This document shows, piece after piece, positions 1 through 6,242 of a stretch of 6,243 nucleotides of DNA. The translations under genes and the position numbers were made by a program. A model generated the notes under the pieces. The model was not told where the DNA came from, ran no database searches, and saw only the letters and a list, made by a program, of their open reading frames with translations. The stretch is from Bacteroidota bacterium. GTDB taxonomy: Bacteria > Bacteroidota > Bacteroidia > UBA7662. Within the stretch, counting starts at the first letter, position 1. Each line of letters starts with the position of its first letter. The DNA is taken from contig VGGT01000119.1 in NCBI GenBank assembly GCA_016868485.1, positions 1-6,243 on the forward strand, written 5' to 3'.

Positions 1-54
1 TCTCGGGGCTTTTTTCTGATTATCTCGGGGCTTTTTTCTGATTATCTCGGGGCT
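1..54. repeat. 22-bp tandem repeat array, cut by window edge
   Basis: Two perfect 22-bp units (1-22, 23-44) are followed by the first 10 bases of a third (45-54). Each unit is TCTCGGGGC, then six T, then CTGATTA. The array may continue left of the window. TCTCGGGGC followed by a T-run looks like the 3' half of a rho-independent terminator reading rightward, but no matching GCCCCGAGA lies inside the window, so no hairpin can be drawn here. It sits just downstream of pnuC's end, where a transcript terminator would be expected. Confidence 0.9.
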
Positions 55-58
55 ATTT

Positions 59-105
59 ACCAGCTCCGCCAGCCCTACTCCTTAAGCAACCAGCTCCGCC
101 AGCCC
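59..105. repeat. 17-bp direct repeat duplicating the 3' end of pnuC
   Basis: ACCAGCTCCGCCAGCCC occurs at 59-75 and again at 89-105, offset by exactly 30 bp. The right-hand copy encodes Gly-Trp-Arg-Ser-Trp near the pnuC C-terminus. The left-hand copy lies at and beyond the pnuC stop codon in the same reading frame. Because 30 bp is ten codons, this looks like a partial tandem duplication of the gene's end. The two copies are identical over 17 bp and differ on both sides. Confidence 0.85.
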
Positions 106-635
106 CAAATCGCCAGCAGGATGAAGACCAGGTATTGAACCGCAATGAGTGGGTGCCCAGCGGCAAAAAATAAATACGTAAACAGCGCATTGGCCAGAAT
201 CCACAGCAGCCAATGCTCCGTGTGTCGCGCCGACATGAGGTACATAGCGCCCACGGCAATCGATGAACTCAGCACATCCAGAAATTTCAAAGGGTTGAGT
301 CCCAAAAAAACGGGAACATAGGTAAACACCAGCCAAGCAGTCAACATCAAAATCACGGCAACCCACCAAGCCTTGGCGGTAGCCCGACCAATTCGACCCT
401 CGCTGCGGGTAGTCGACCAGCGCCACCATCCATAAAGTCCCATCATACTATACCAGAAGTTGATGCCCGCGTGCGCGTACAGCGCCTGCCGATAGCTGAT
501 CCCCACCAAGAGGACCGTGCTCACCAATCCAATCGGGTAGAGCCCCACATGAGCACGTCGAGCCAGCCAAACGCTGAGTAATCCCGTTAGGGTGGCCAAT
601 AGCTCTATGCCCTGTTCAACATCCACCCCAAGCAC
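75..635 (-). CDS. pnuC: PnuC-family nicotinamide riboside (or related vitamin) transporter
   Basis: This 186-residue integral membrane protein matches the PnuC family, which moves nicotinamide riboside across the inner membrane by facilitated diffusion for NAD salvage. About seven hydrophobic segments can be seen, near residues 10-24, 32-48, 56-70, 89-112, 117-135, 140-158 and 162-182. Family-like stretches are ELLATLTGLLSVWLARR near the N-terminus, YGWWRW at 68-73, HWLLWILAN at 141-149 and WGWRSW at the end. The start is GTG at 635; it leaves a short N-terminus before the first helix, and a second GTG at codon 4 is an alternative. The gene starts three bases after the infB stop, so translational coupling and co-transcription are likely. 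Some Bacteroidota PnuC homologues (PnuT) carry thiamine instead; no TPP riboswitch or thiamine gene is visible here, so the substrate is not proven. The family call is firm. Confidence 0.9.
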   Translation of the reverse strand: MLGVDVEQGIELLATLTGLLSVWLARRAHVGLYPIGLVSTVLLVGISYRQALYAHAGINFWYSMMGLYGWWRWSTTRSEGRIGRATAKAWWVAVILMLTAWLVFTYVPVFLGLNPLKFLDVLSSSIAVGAMYLMSARHTEHWLLWILANALFTYLFFAAGHPLIAVQYLVFILLAIWGWRSWLLKE

Positions 636-638
636 CTA

Positions 639-3600
639 CTACAAACGGGCCTTCACTTCGACCCGCTCGAAGGCCTCAATAATGTCGCCCACACGAATGT
701 CTTGGTAGCCCGTGAGGTTTAATCCACATTCGTAGCCATGGTTCACCTCCTTCACGTCGTCTTTAAAGCGACGGAGAGAAGCCAGTTCGCCCGTATGCAC
801 GATAACCCCCTCGCGCAGCAAACGAATCTTTGAGTTGCGGGTAACCTTGCCCTCCAAAACCATACAACCCGCAATATTCCCCACACGGGTAATCTTGAAT
901 ACCTCGCGGATTTCGACTGTGCCCAACACTTTTTCCTCAAAGGTGGGTGCCAACATGCCTTCCATAGCCGATTTAATCTCCTCGATGGCATCATAAATGA
1001 CCGAATAGGTCCGAATATCGATCTGCTCTTGCTCAGCCAGCTTACGAACAGACGCCAACGGGCGTACCTGGAAGCCAACAATGATCGCATCCGAAGCAGA
1101 GGCCAGCATAACATCCGACTCGGTAATCTGCCCCACACCTTTGTGGATCACGGTCACCATAATCTGCTCCGTACTCAGCTTCATGAGCGAATCGCTCAAG
1201 GCCTCAACCGATCCATCCACGTCGCCCTTCACCACCAATTTCAACTCCTTGAAATTGCCAATGGCCAAACGACGACCAATTTCATCCAGGGTAATGTGTT
1301 TACGTGTGCGAATGCCTTGTTCGCGCAGCAATTGTTGGCGCTTGCTGCTGATGTCGCGCGCAACCGCCTCCGATTCAGGCACGATGAGGATATCACCCGC
1401 TGTAGGGGCCGTGTTGAAACCAAGAAGCTGAACAGGCGTTGATGGCCCAGCCTCCTGAATCCGTTGTCCCCGTTCATTGAGCATGGCCTTCACCTTGCCA
1501 AAATTAGCCCCCGCTAAGATGGGATCACCCACACTCATGGTTCCGCCTTGCACCAATACCGTTGTCACGACACCCCTGCCCTTATCGAGGCTAGCCTCAA
1601 TCACCGTGCCCGCCGCCCTTTTCTCAGAATCTGCTTTCAACTCAAGAATCTCGGCTTCAAGAAGGATTTTCTCGAGCAATAGATCGACGTTCGTCCCCTT
1701 CTTCGCTGAAATCTCCTGATCTTGGTACTTACCACCCCACGACTCCACCAAAATATTCAGCTGAGAAAGCTGCTCCTTGATGCGCTCAGCATCGGCGGCA
1801 GGTTTATCCATTTTGTTGAAGGCAAAAATAATGGGCACGCCAGCGGCCTGTGCGTGGCTGATGGCCTCCTTGGTTTGGGGCATGACCTGATCATCTGCAG
1901 CGATCACCACCACAACGATATCGGTCACCTTGGCACCGCGGGCACGCATGGCTGTAAAGGCTTCGTGACCTGGCGTATCGAGGAACGTGATGTGCCGACC
2001 ATCGGCAAGTTGAACAGCATATGCGCCGATGTGCTGGGTAATGCCGCCAGCCTCACCCGCAATCACATTCTCTTTGCGGATGTAGTCGAGCAATGAAGTT
2101 TTACCGTGGTCGACGTGACCCATGATGGTTACAATCGGTGGACGGTCGGTCATCCGGTCTGGATCATCCGCATCAATCAACTCGGGTTCACCCGCGTCGG
2201 CCGAAATAAACTCCGCTTCATAGCCAAATTCGTCGGCCACTACCGCAATCGTTTCCGCATCAAGTCGCTGGTTGATTGTCACCACCAAGCCCAGCATAAA
2301 GCAATTTTGGATAATCTCGGCAACAGAAACATCCATCAACTGAGCCAAATCGCCCGTTGTGAGGAATTCAGTTACCTGTAGCTTCATTTTCTCGCCGTCG
2401 GCCAGCACTTCGTCGGCACCGCCATCTCCACGGCCCTTTCTTTTCATTCGGGCCTTAGCACCGCTTTTTCCACCCCCTTGAAGTCGGGCCATGGTGGCCT
2501 TGATCTGATCCTGTATGTCCTTTTCAGAATGTTCCGGACGCGCTGGCATGGCTGGTCGTTTCCGACTTCCACCTGCAGGGCGTGGTGGTGGCCCTCCTAG
2601 TCGACCACCAACACCTGGTCTGCGGTCGCCCTGTCCAGCGCCTGGGCCGCTGTTCGGCCTGTTGGGTGGCGTACCCGGACCCGCCGGACGAGCTGGCGGG
2701 GTGGGATCAGTACGCAAACGCTTTCTTTTGGTGGGATTGGTTTCGACCGAACTCGCCACCGGCTTTTTCTTCTCGAACTGTTTTAGGTCGATGCTTCCCA
2801 ACACCCGCGTTCCCTGTAATTTATCGGCCTTAGCCCTGATCACATCCTCATCACCCTCCGCTGCATCTGGCGAAGCAGCCGAAGACGCGGTCTGAGCCGT
2901 ATCAGAAGCTGCAGTCTGCGCCCTATCACCTGAAGTTTGTGCCGCATCACCTGCCGTCTGTGCCCTATCACTAGCCGTTTGTGCCCCACTACCTGAAGTT
3001 TGAGCCGCATCACCTGAAGTTTCAGAGCCAGAATCGCTGAGCGATGCGGTTGATTCAACATCGGCAGACTTGGGCTTGTTTGAAACCGCTCCCTTCGACA
3101 GGCGCGCAGCCTCAGTTGAGCTGATTGGCCCATCCCCTTTCTCCTTCACATTCTTTGAAGCAGTCGATTCAAAATGCTCTGATTGAGACGCGGCTGAAGC
3201 AGTGGTGTCAACAGCAGAAACTTCAGATGAGCTTTCGCTTTCTGTCGATTTCGAAGCAGCACCGCTTTCAGCCCGACCTTCATCTGTGCTTTTGGAATCC
3301 TTGGCCTTAGGCCTACCCTCAACAAGTGAACGCCCTTTCTCATCCAAGGCAATCTTGCCCACCACTTTCAATTCTGGCTTGTCGGCGGTTAAACGTGCGG
3401 ATCGGGCAGGAGCGGTAGAAAGTCCTTTCACCAAAACCTCTTGGGGCTCTGGCACATCCGGTGCCGTGGGAACAAATTCTGCTTTAGGTGCTGGCGCCTC
3501 TTCACGCGCCGGTCGACCCATATTCAATGAAGCAGCCTGCTCCTTCACTTTGATATCCTGACCAAAATCCTTCAGCAGACGCTGATACATCTCTTCCGTG

Positions 3601-3722
3601 ATTTTGGCGTTGGGATTCGCCTCAACCGTGTAGCCGGCTTTTGACAGGTGCTCCACCACGTGCGAAACGCTGATGTTACACTCGGTGGCTGCCTTTTTTA
3701 TTCGGATGGTTCCTTCTGACAT
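639..3722 (-). CDS. infB: Translation initiation factor IF-2
   Basis: IF-2 is the GTPase that places initiator fMet-tRNA on the 30S subunit and promotes 50S joining. The 1027 residues show an N-terminal IF2_N domain (about 1-55), a long low-complexity linker (about 60-440) and a second IF2_N-like segment (about 446-505). The G domain follows from about 527. Its motifs are GHVDHGKT at 535-542, GGITQHIG (switch I) at 559-566, DTPGHE at 582-587, NKMD at 636-639 and SAK at 672-674, all intact. Domains 2, 3 and 4 follow; FQVRP at 884-888 is in domain 3 and the C-terminal beta barrel runs from about 930. The linker has a Ser-rich acidic part (157-190), a seven-residue AQT repeat (about 233-282) and a Pro/Gly/Arg-rich basic part (340-396), as is common in Bacteroidota, where IF-2 is longer than the 890 residues of E. 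coli. The ATG at 3722 has no clear Shine-Dalgarno sequence. The gene lies 52 bp after nusA with no terminator between them. Confidence 0.98.
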   Translation of the reverse strand: MSEGTIRIKKAATECNISVSHVVEHLSKAGYTVEANPNAKITEEMYQRLLKDFGQDIKVKEQAASLNMGRPAREEAPAPKAEFVPTAPDVPEPQEVLVKGLSTAPARSARLTADKPELKVVGKIALDEKGRSLVEGRPKAKDSKSTDEGRAESGAASKSTESESSSEVSAVDTTASAASQSEHFESTASKNVKEKGDGPISSTEAARLSKGAVSNKPKSADVESTASLSDSGSETSGDAAQTSGSGAQTASDRAQTAGDAAQTSGDRAQTAASDTAQTASSAASPDAAEGDEDVIRAKADKLQGTRVLGSIDLKQFEKKKPVASSVETNPTKRKRLRTDPTPPARPAGPGTPPNRPNSGPGAGQGDRRPGVGGRLGGPPPRPAGGSRKRPAMPARPEHSEKDIQDQIKATMARLQGGGKSGAKARMKRKGRGDGGADEVLADGEKMKLQVTEFLTTGDLAQLMDVSVAEIIQNCFMLGLVVTINQRLDAETIAVVADEFGYEAEFISADAGEPELIDADDPDRMTDRPPIVTIMGHVDHGKTSLLDYIRKENVIAGEAGGITQHIGAYAVQLADGRHITFLDTPGHEAFTAMRARGAKVTDIVVVVIAADDQVMPQTKEAISHAQAAGVPIIFAFNKMDKPAADAERIKEQLSQLNILVESWGGKYQDQEISAKKGTNVDLLLEKILLEAEILELKADSEKRAAGTVIEASLDKGRGVVTTVLVQGGTMSVGDPILAGANFGKVKAMLNERGQRIQEAGPSTPVQLLGFNTAPTAGDILIVPESEAVARDISSKRQQLLREQGIRTRKHITLDEIGRRLAIGNFKELKLVVKGDVDGSVEALSDSLMKLSTEQIMVTVIHKGVGQITESDVMLASASDAIIVGFQVRPLASVRKLAEQEQIDIRTYSVIYDAIEEIKSAMEGMLAPTFEEKVLGTVEIREVFKITRVGNIAGCMVLEGKVTRNSKIRLLREGVIVHTGELASLRRFKDDVKEVNHGYECGLNLTGYQDIRVGDIIEAFERVEVKARL
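2896..3024 (-). repeat. Coding 21-bp minisatellite in the IF-2 linker
   Basis: Five consecutive 21-bp units (2920-2940, 2941-2961, 2962-2982, 2983-3003, 3004-3024) plus a 24-bp variant (2896-2919) encode a degenerate heptad of the type AQT-(S/A)-(S/G)-D-x. Most units keep a GCC(C/G)(C/T)A(T/C)...CCTGAAGTTTG-like pattern at DNA level, so the array grew by duplication rather than by protein-level convergence. The unit length is a multiple of three, so gain or loss of units keeps the frame. It lies between the N-terminal domain and the G domain, where length changes should be tolerated. Confidence 0.85.
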
Positions 3723-3774
3723 TCGGTTGGTTTGGGGTGGATGTACTGTTTTATTAATGCTTCAGCTGCGTTGC

Positions 3775-5013
3775 TTATTCAAATTCGGCTTTCAAAACCG
3801 CCAGTACATGGTTAATTGTTTCTTCTTCAAGGTCGGTTCGGCGCACCAAATCTTGGGGATCCAGCGCCATCACTGCGCGGGCGGTATCGAGACCGATGGC
3901 CTTCAATTCATCCAATACCCAGCCCTCAATTTCATCCGCAAACTCGTCTAAATTCACATCATCCTGCTCTTCAGCTTCGTCGCGGAACACATCAATTTCA
4001 AATCCAGTGAGTTTTCCGGCTAAGCGGATGTTGTGACCTGACTTTCCAATGGCCAGTGCCACTTGGTCGGGCTTCAAAAACACCTTCGCCTTCTTTTGAT
4101 CCGCCAACAACTCCATATAGGTTATTTTGGCTGGACTCAGGGATCGCTGAATATAGAGTTGGAGGTTATTGGTGTAGTTAATGATGTCGATGCTCTCGTT
4201 GCGCAACTCACGGACGATGCTGTGAATGCGCGAGCCTTTCATGCCTACACAAGCCCCAACTGGGTCTACACGGTCGTCGTAGCTTTCAACCGCCACTTTT
4301 GCCCGCTCACCAGGCTCCCGTACAATATTGCGAATGGTGATTAGGCCATCGAAGATTTCGGGCACTTCCAGTTCCATGAGCCGCGTCAAAAAGCTGGCGT
4401 CGGTTCGGGAAATGATGATGCGGGGTTGCCCGCCCAGTGCCTCCACCTTTAGGATCACAGCACGGATGGTTTCTCCTTTGTTGTAGAAGTCGCCCGGAAT
4501 CTGTTCCGACTTGGGCAAAATCAGCTCATTGCCCTCGTCATCGAGCACCATGATTTCCCTCTTCCAAATTTGGTAGACTTCACCCGTGATGATTTCACCC
4601 ACTCGGTCTTGATAGCGCGCAACAAGCTTATCACGCTCAAATTCCTGAAGGCGCTGTGCCAAAATTTGTCGTGCGGCCAAAACCGCTCTACGTCCAAAAT
4701 CAACCAACTTGATCTCCTCCGAAACTTCCTCCCCCACTTCAAAATCGGGCTCTATGCGGCGGGCCTCGGAAAGTGAAATTTTGTCGAATTCACCCACTTC
4801 TTCTGAATCATCCTCTACTACCTCTCTGTTCCGCCAAATTTCTAAGTCGCCTTTCTCCACATTGAGGATGATGTCAAAATTTTCATCTGTACCATACTTG
4901 CGCTTCACCATGGTACGAAAAACGTCGTCCATTACCCGCATCATAGTGGCTCTGTCAATATTTTTTAGCTCTTTGAATTCGCTAAATGAACTGGTTAAAT
5001 TGATATTCATCAT
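3775..5013 (-). CDS. nusA: Transcription termination/antitermination factor NusA
   Basis: NusA binds RNA polymerase and nascent RNA and modulates pausing, intrinsic termination and antitermination. The 412 residues show an N-terminal polymerase-binding domain (about 1-130) and an S1 domain (about 136-202, starting DRVGEIITGEV). KH1 follows (about 232-280), with DPVGACVGMKGSRI and its GMKG loop at 257-260, and then KH2 (about 300-345), with AIGKSGHNIRLA and its GKSG loop at 323-326. The C-terminus ends in one acidic segment (345-362) and one helical tail (363-412). The two acidic repeats of E. coli NusA (495 residues) are absent, as is usual outside proteobacteria. The start is a double ATG (5013 and 5010); either could be used. 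The gene begins 11 bp after the rimP stop. Codon use and motifs look normal. Confidence 0.97.
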   Translation of the reverse strand: MMNINLTSSFSEFKELKNIDRATMMRVMDDVFRTMVKRKYGTDENFDIILNVEKGDLEIWRNREVVEDDSEEVGEFDKISLSEARRIEPDFEVGEEVSEEIKLVDFGRRAVLAARQILAQRLQEFERDKLVARYQDRVGEIITGEVYQIWKREIMVLDDEGNELILPKSEQIPGDFYNKGETIRAVILKVEALGGQPRIIISRTDASFLTRLMELEVPEIFDGLITIRNIVREPGERAKVAVESYDDRVDPVGACVGMKGSRIHSIVRELRNESIDIINYTNNLQLYIQRSLSPAKITYMELLADQKKAKVFLKPDQVALAIGKSGHNIRLAGKLTGFEIDVFRDEAEEQDDVNLDEFADEIEGWVLDELKAIGLDTARAVMALDPQDLVRRTDLEEETINHVLAVLKAEFE

Positions 5014-5024
5014 GGTTTTATGAA

Positions 5025-5516
5025 TTACATCTGGATGATAACACGTGCATATTCGATCTCATTAAAGGATATGGTTATGGATGGTTCGCCTTCAGGCGCT
5101 TTGGTTTTATTCTTTTTGGCTCCGGCTGTAATCGCGCGAAGGGTTAGCTCATCTTCCTGCACCGACAACAACTCGCCCTTCACGTCTTCTAAACCCGATT
5201 TAAAACGTACGTGCAAGTGTCGTCCTATGTGTTTGGGGAATTGCCGCATGATTTTCATCGGAGCGTCTGCACCCGCCGAGCTCACTTCGAGCACATAAGC
5301 CGGTACCTCCTCCATCAACTCCAACTGTTCGCCAATTTCTCGGCTTATTTTGGCGCAAAAATCAACATCCACGCCTGCATCGCCATCAAGCAGGACCGTA
5401 ACCCGTCGCAAATCGGCAGTCACCTTCACACCCACCAGGAAGTGCGAGGCACCTACCAAACGGTCGGTTAAGAAAGCCGTGATGAATTCAGTTAATTGAT
5501 GGTGGTTCATGGACAT
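5025..5516 (-). CDS. rimP: Ribosome maturation factor RimP
   Basis: RimP assists maturation of the 30S subunit. The 163 residues fit the family's usual length of about 150-170. The N-terminal alpha/beta domain (about 1-83) contains VTVLLDGDAGVDVDFCAKISREI (split here as residues 39-61) and YVLEVSSAGAD at 74-84. The usual Pro after the double Ser (EVSSPG) is Ala here. The C-terminal SH3-like domain starts with RQFPKHIGR at 91-99 and runs to the end. As first gene before nusA and infB it occupies the standard bacterial position. ATG codons at 5516 and 5510 are both possible starts. The upstream one lies only nine bases after the leader hairpin, and there is no Shine-Dalgarno sequence before it, only a U-rich run. 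Confidence 0.95.
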   Translation of the reverse strand: MSMNHHQLTEFITAFLTDRLVGASHFLVGVKVTADLRRVTVLLDGDAGVDVDFCAKISREIGEQLELMEEVPAYVLEVSSAGADAPMKIMRQFPKHIGRHLHVRFKSGLEDVKGELLSVQEDELTLRAITAGAKKNKTKAPEGEPSITISFNEIEYARVIIQM

Positions 5517-5518
5517 CG

Positions 5519-5545
5519 AAAAAGAAGGGGGACCGAAGCCCCCCT
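5519..5545 (-). terminator. UUCG-capped terminator-like hairpin in the rimP leader (possible attenuator)
   Basis: Read as minus-strand RNA, AGGGGGGC (5545-5538) pairs with GUCCCCCU (5533-5526) in an unbroken eight-base-pair stem with one G-U pair. The loop is UUCG (5537-5534) closed by C-G, the well-known extra-stable tetraloop form. UCUUUUU follows (5525-5519), giving an intrinsic-terminator layout. On the plus strand the loop and closing pairs are worse and no T-run follows, so the element reads leftward. No leftward gene precedes it in the window, so it is more likely a leader element than an ordinary end-of-gene terminator. It also sits within the ribosome footprint of the rimP start and might act on translation instead. 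Confidence 0.65.
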
Positions 5546-5558
5546 ATCAAAACTGCTG

Positions 5559-5566
5559 CAAATATA
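5559..5566 (-). promoter_or_regulatory. Candidate Bacteroidota -7 box for the rimP-nusA-infB-pnuC operon
   Basis: The minus strand reads TATATTTG, a perfect match to the Bacteroidota -7 consensus TAnnTTTG. Transcription would begin near 5552-5554, giving a leader of about 36-39 nt that contains the UUCG hairpin. No convincing TTG-type -33 element is seen at the usual distance of about 19-21 bp; the nearest TTTTG is only 12 bp away. The call rests on the box and its location. Confidence 0.5.
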
Positions 5567-5601
5567 GGAAAATAAAAGCAAAACCACATTGAACTGCAGG
5601 C

Positions 5602-5609
5602 TATATTTG
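5602..5609 (+). promoter_or_regulatory. Candidate Bacteroidota -7 box for the biotin carrier gene
   Basis: TATATTTG again matches TAnnTTTG perfectly, this time reading rightward. A start near 5614-5617 would give a leader of about 85 nt that includes the three 18-bp repeats. An ATTG lies 10 bp upstream, too close for a standard -33 element. With its flanks this box forms a perfect 10-bp inverted repeat with the leftward box (5558-5567 and 5601-5610). Confidence 0.5.
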
Positions 5610-5643
5610 CCATAGTGCCCTACACTTTTTTGGCAGGCCATTA

Positions 5644-5697
5644 GTTTATTACGACCAATCTGTTAATAACAGCCCATCAGTTAATAACAACCAATCA
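5644..5697. repeat. Three tandem 18-bp repeats directly upstream of the biotin carrier gene
   Basis: The units are GTTTATTACGACCAATCT (5644-5661), GTTAATAACAGCCCATCA (5662-5679) and GTTAATAACAACCAATCA (5680-5697). The second and third match at 16 of 18 positions; the first is more diverged. The array ends three bases before the ATG at 5701. In the frame of that gene the units would read VYYDQS, VNNSPS and VNNNQS without a stop, but no ATG, GTG or TTG opens that frame upstream, so they are taken as non-coding leader. Confidence 0.8.
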
Positions 5698-5700
5698 CTT

Positions 5701-6201
5701 ATGATCGAAGTTCAATTTAACGACCTTCCAGACAAACCCACCCTCACCATGGAGCGATCCGTTGATGGTTGGCGGAAACCAGGCACCGAAGTTCAGTATG
5801 AACTCATCCATTGCGATGGCGCGGTTTATGTGCGCATACAGGGCAAAAATTACGCCACCCGCATCCAAAAGTCAGAAAACGGATCATGGGTTGTTTCGGT
5901 AGATAGCCTACCCATATCCCTCCAAATAACCACCGAGCGCGATCGCCTATTGACCAAAATGGGCCATTCTACCGGAGCAAATTCCCAAAAACAAGATTTA
6001 AAATCCCCCATGCCCGGCATGGTTCTCAAAATTTTGGTGAAAGTGGGAGATCAGGTGGCCAAAGGCGACCCATTGCTGATCTTGGAGTCCATGAAAATGG
6101 AAAATGTACTAAAAGCAGCCCATAACGGGGTAGTGGCCGACATTTCTGCCCAAGAAGGAACATCGGTTGAAAAAAACCAACTATTGCTGCGTTATAGGTA
6201 A
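5701..6201 (+). CDS. Biotin carboxyl carrier protein (acyl-CoA carboxylase subunit)
   Basis: This 166-residue protein ends in a biotinyl domain (about 98-166). SPMPGMV at 102-108 and ESMKMEN at 129-135 are its hallmarks, and Lys132 is the expected biotinylated residue. The carrier shuttles carboxybiotin from a biotin carboxylase to a carboxyltransferase in an acetyl-, propionyl- or other acyl-CoA carboxylase; which one cannot be told from this subunit alone. Residues 1-95 form a beta-rich N-terminal part without a motif I recognise, of a kind common in stand-alone carriers of Bacteroidota. The domain could in principle be lipoylated, but MKM flanking the lysine favours biotin. The gene diverges from rimP; the partner subunits, if linked, would be to the right, outside the window. 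The ATG at 5701 is the only usable start in the frame after the TGA at 5590. Confidence 0.9.
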   Translation: MIEVQFNDLPDKPTLTMERSVDGWRKPGTEVQYELIHCDGAVYVRIQGKNYATRIQKSENGSWVVSVDSLPISLQITTERDRLLTKMGHSTGANSQKQDLKSPMPGMVLKILVKVGDQVAKGDPLLILESMKMENVLKAAHNGVVADISAQEGTSVEKNQLLLRYR

Positions 6202-6202
6202 T

Positions 6203-6242
6203 CGGTCACTGCTTAGTGTTGAATGAGTTAGACCGCATTTTT
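6203..6242 (+). terminator. Weak possible terminator after the biotin carrier gene
   Basis: CGGTC (6203-6207) can pair with GACCG (6231-6235), enclosing a small CACT-GCTT-AGTG hairpin (6207-6218). TTTTT follows at 6238-6242. The outer stem is only five base pairs with a long interior, and the window ends here, so this may be chance. Confidence 0.2.

Noticed and set aside
1..54. CRISPR array
   Set aside because: The units are contiguous with no spacers, and no cas gene is present.
1029..2381. A chain of plus-strand open frames opposite infB (for example 1029-1442, 1722-2096, 2106-2381)
   Set aside because: They lie opposite the conserved IF-2 G domain and domains 2-3, have no recognisable protein motifs and look like antisense shadows.
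2515..2895. Plus-strand open frame with a Pro/Gly-rich product
   Set aside because: It is the antisense of the Pro/Gly/Arg-rich IF-2 linker; the composition explains the absence of stops.
2840..3133. Minus-strand frame with repeated Arg/Leu/Gln residues
   Set aside because: It is another frame of the infB minisatellite; the regularity comes from the 21-bp units, not from a separate gene.
3723..3774. Terminator or separate promoter between nusA and infB
   Set aside because: No stem followed by a T-run and no TAnnTTTG box on the minus strand were seen in this 52-bp gap; it reads as a plain intra-operon spacer.
5517..5700. Small RNA gene or known riboswitch in the divergent region
   Set aside because: Only one compact hairpin and short repeats are visible; nothing resembles a TPP, cobalamin or other riboswitch core that I can recognise.
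75..6201. Novel multigene system such as a defence island or mobile element
   Set aside because: All five genes belong to known housekeeping families with intact motifs; no transposase, integrase, nuclease or unknown gene is present.
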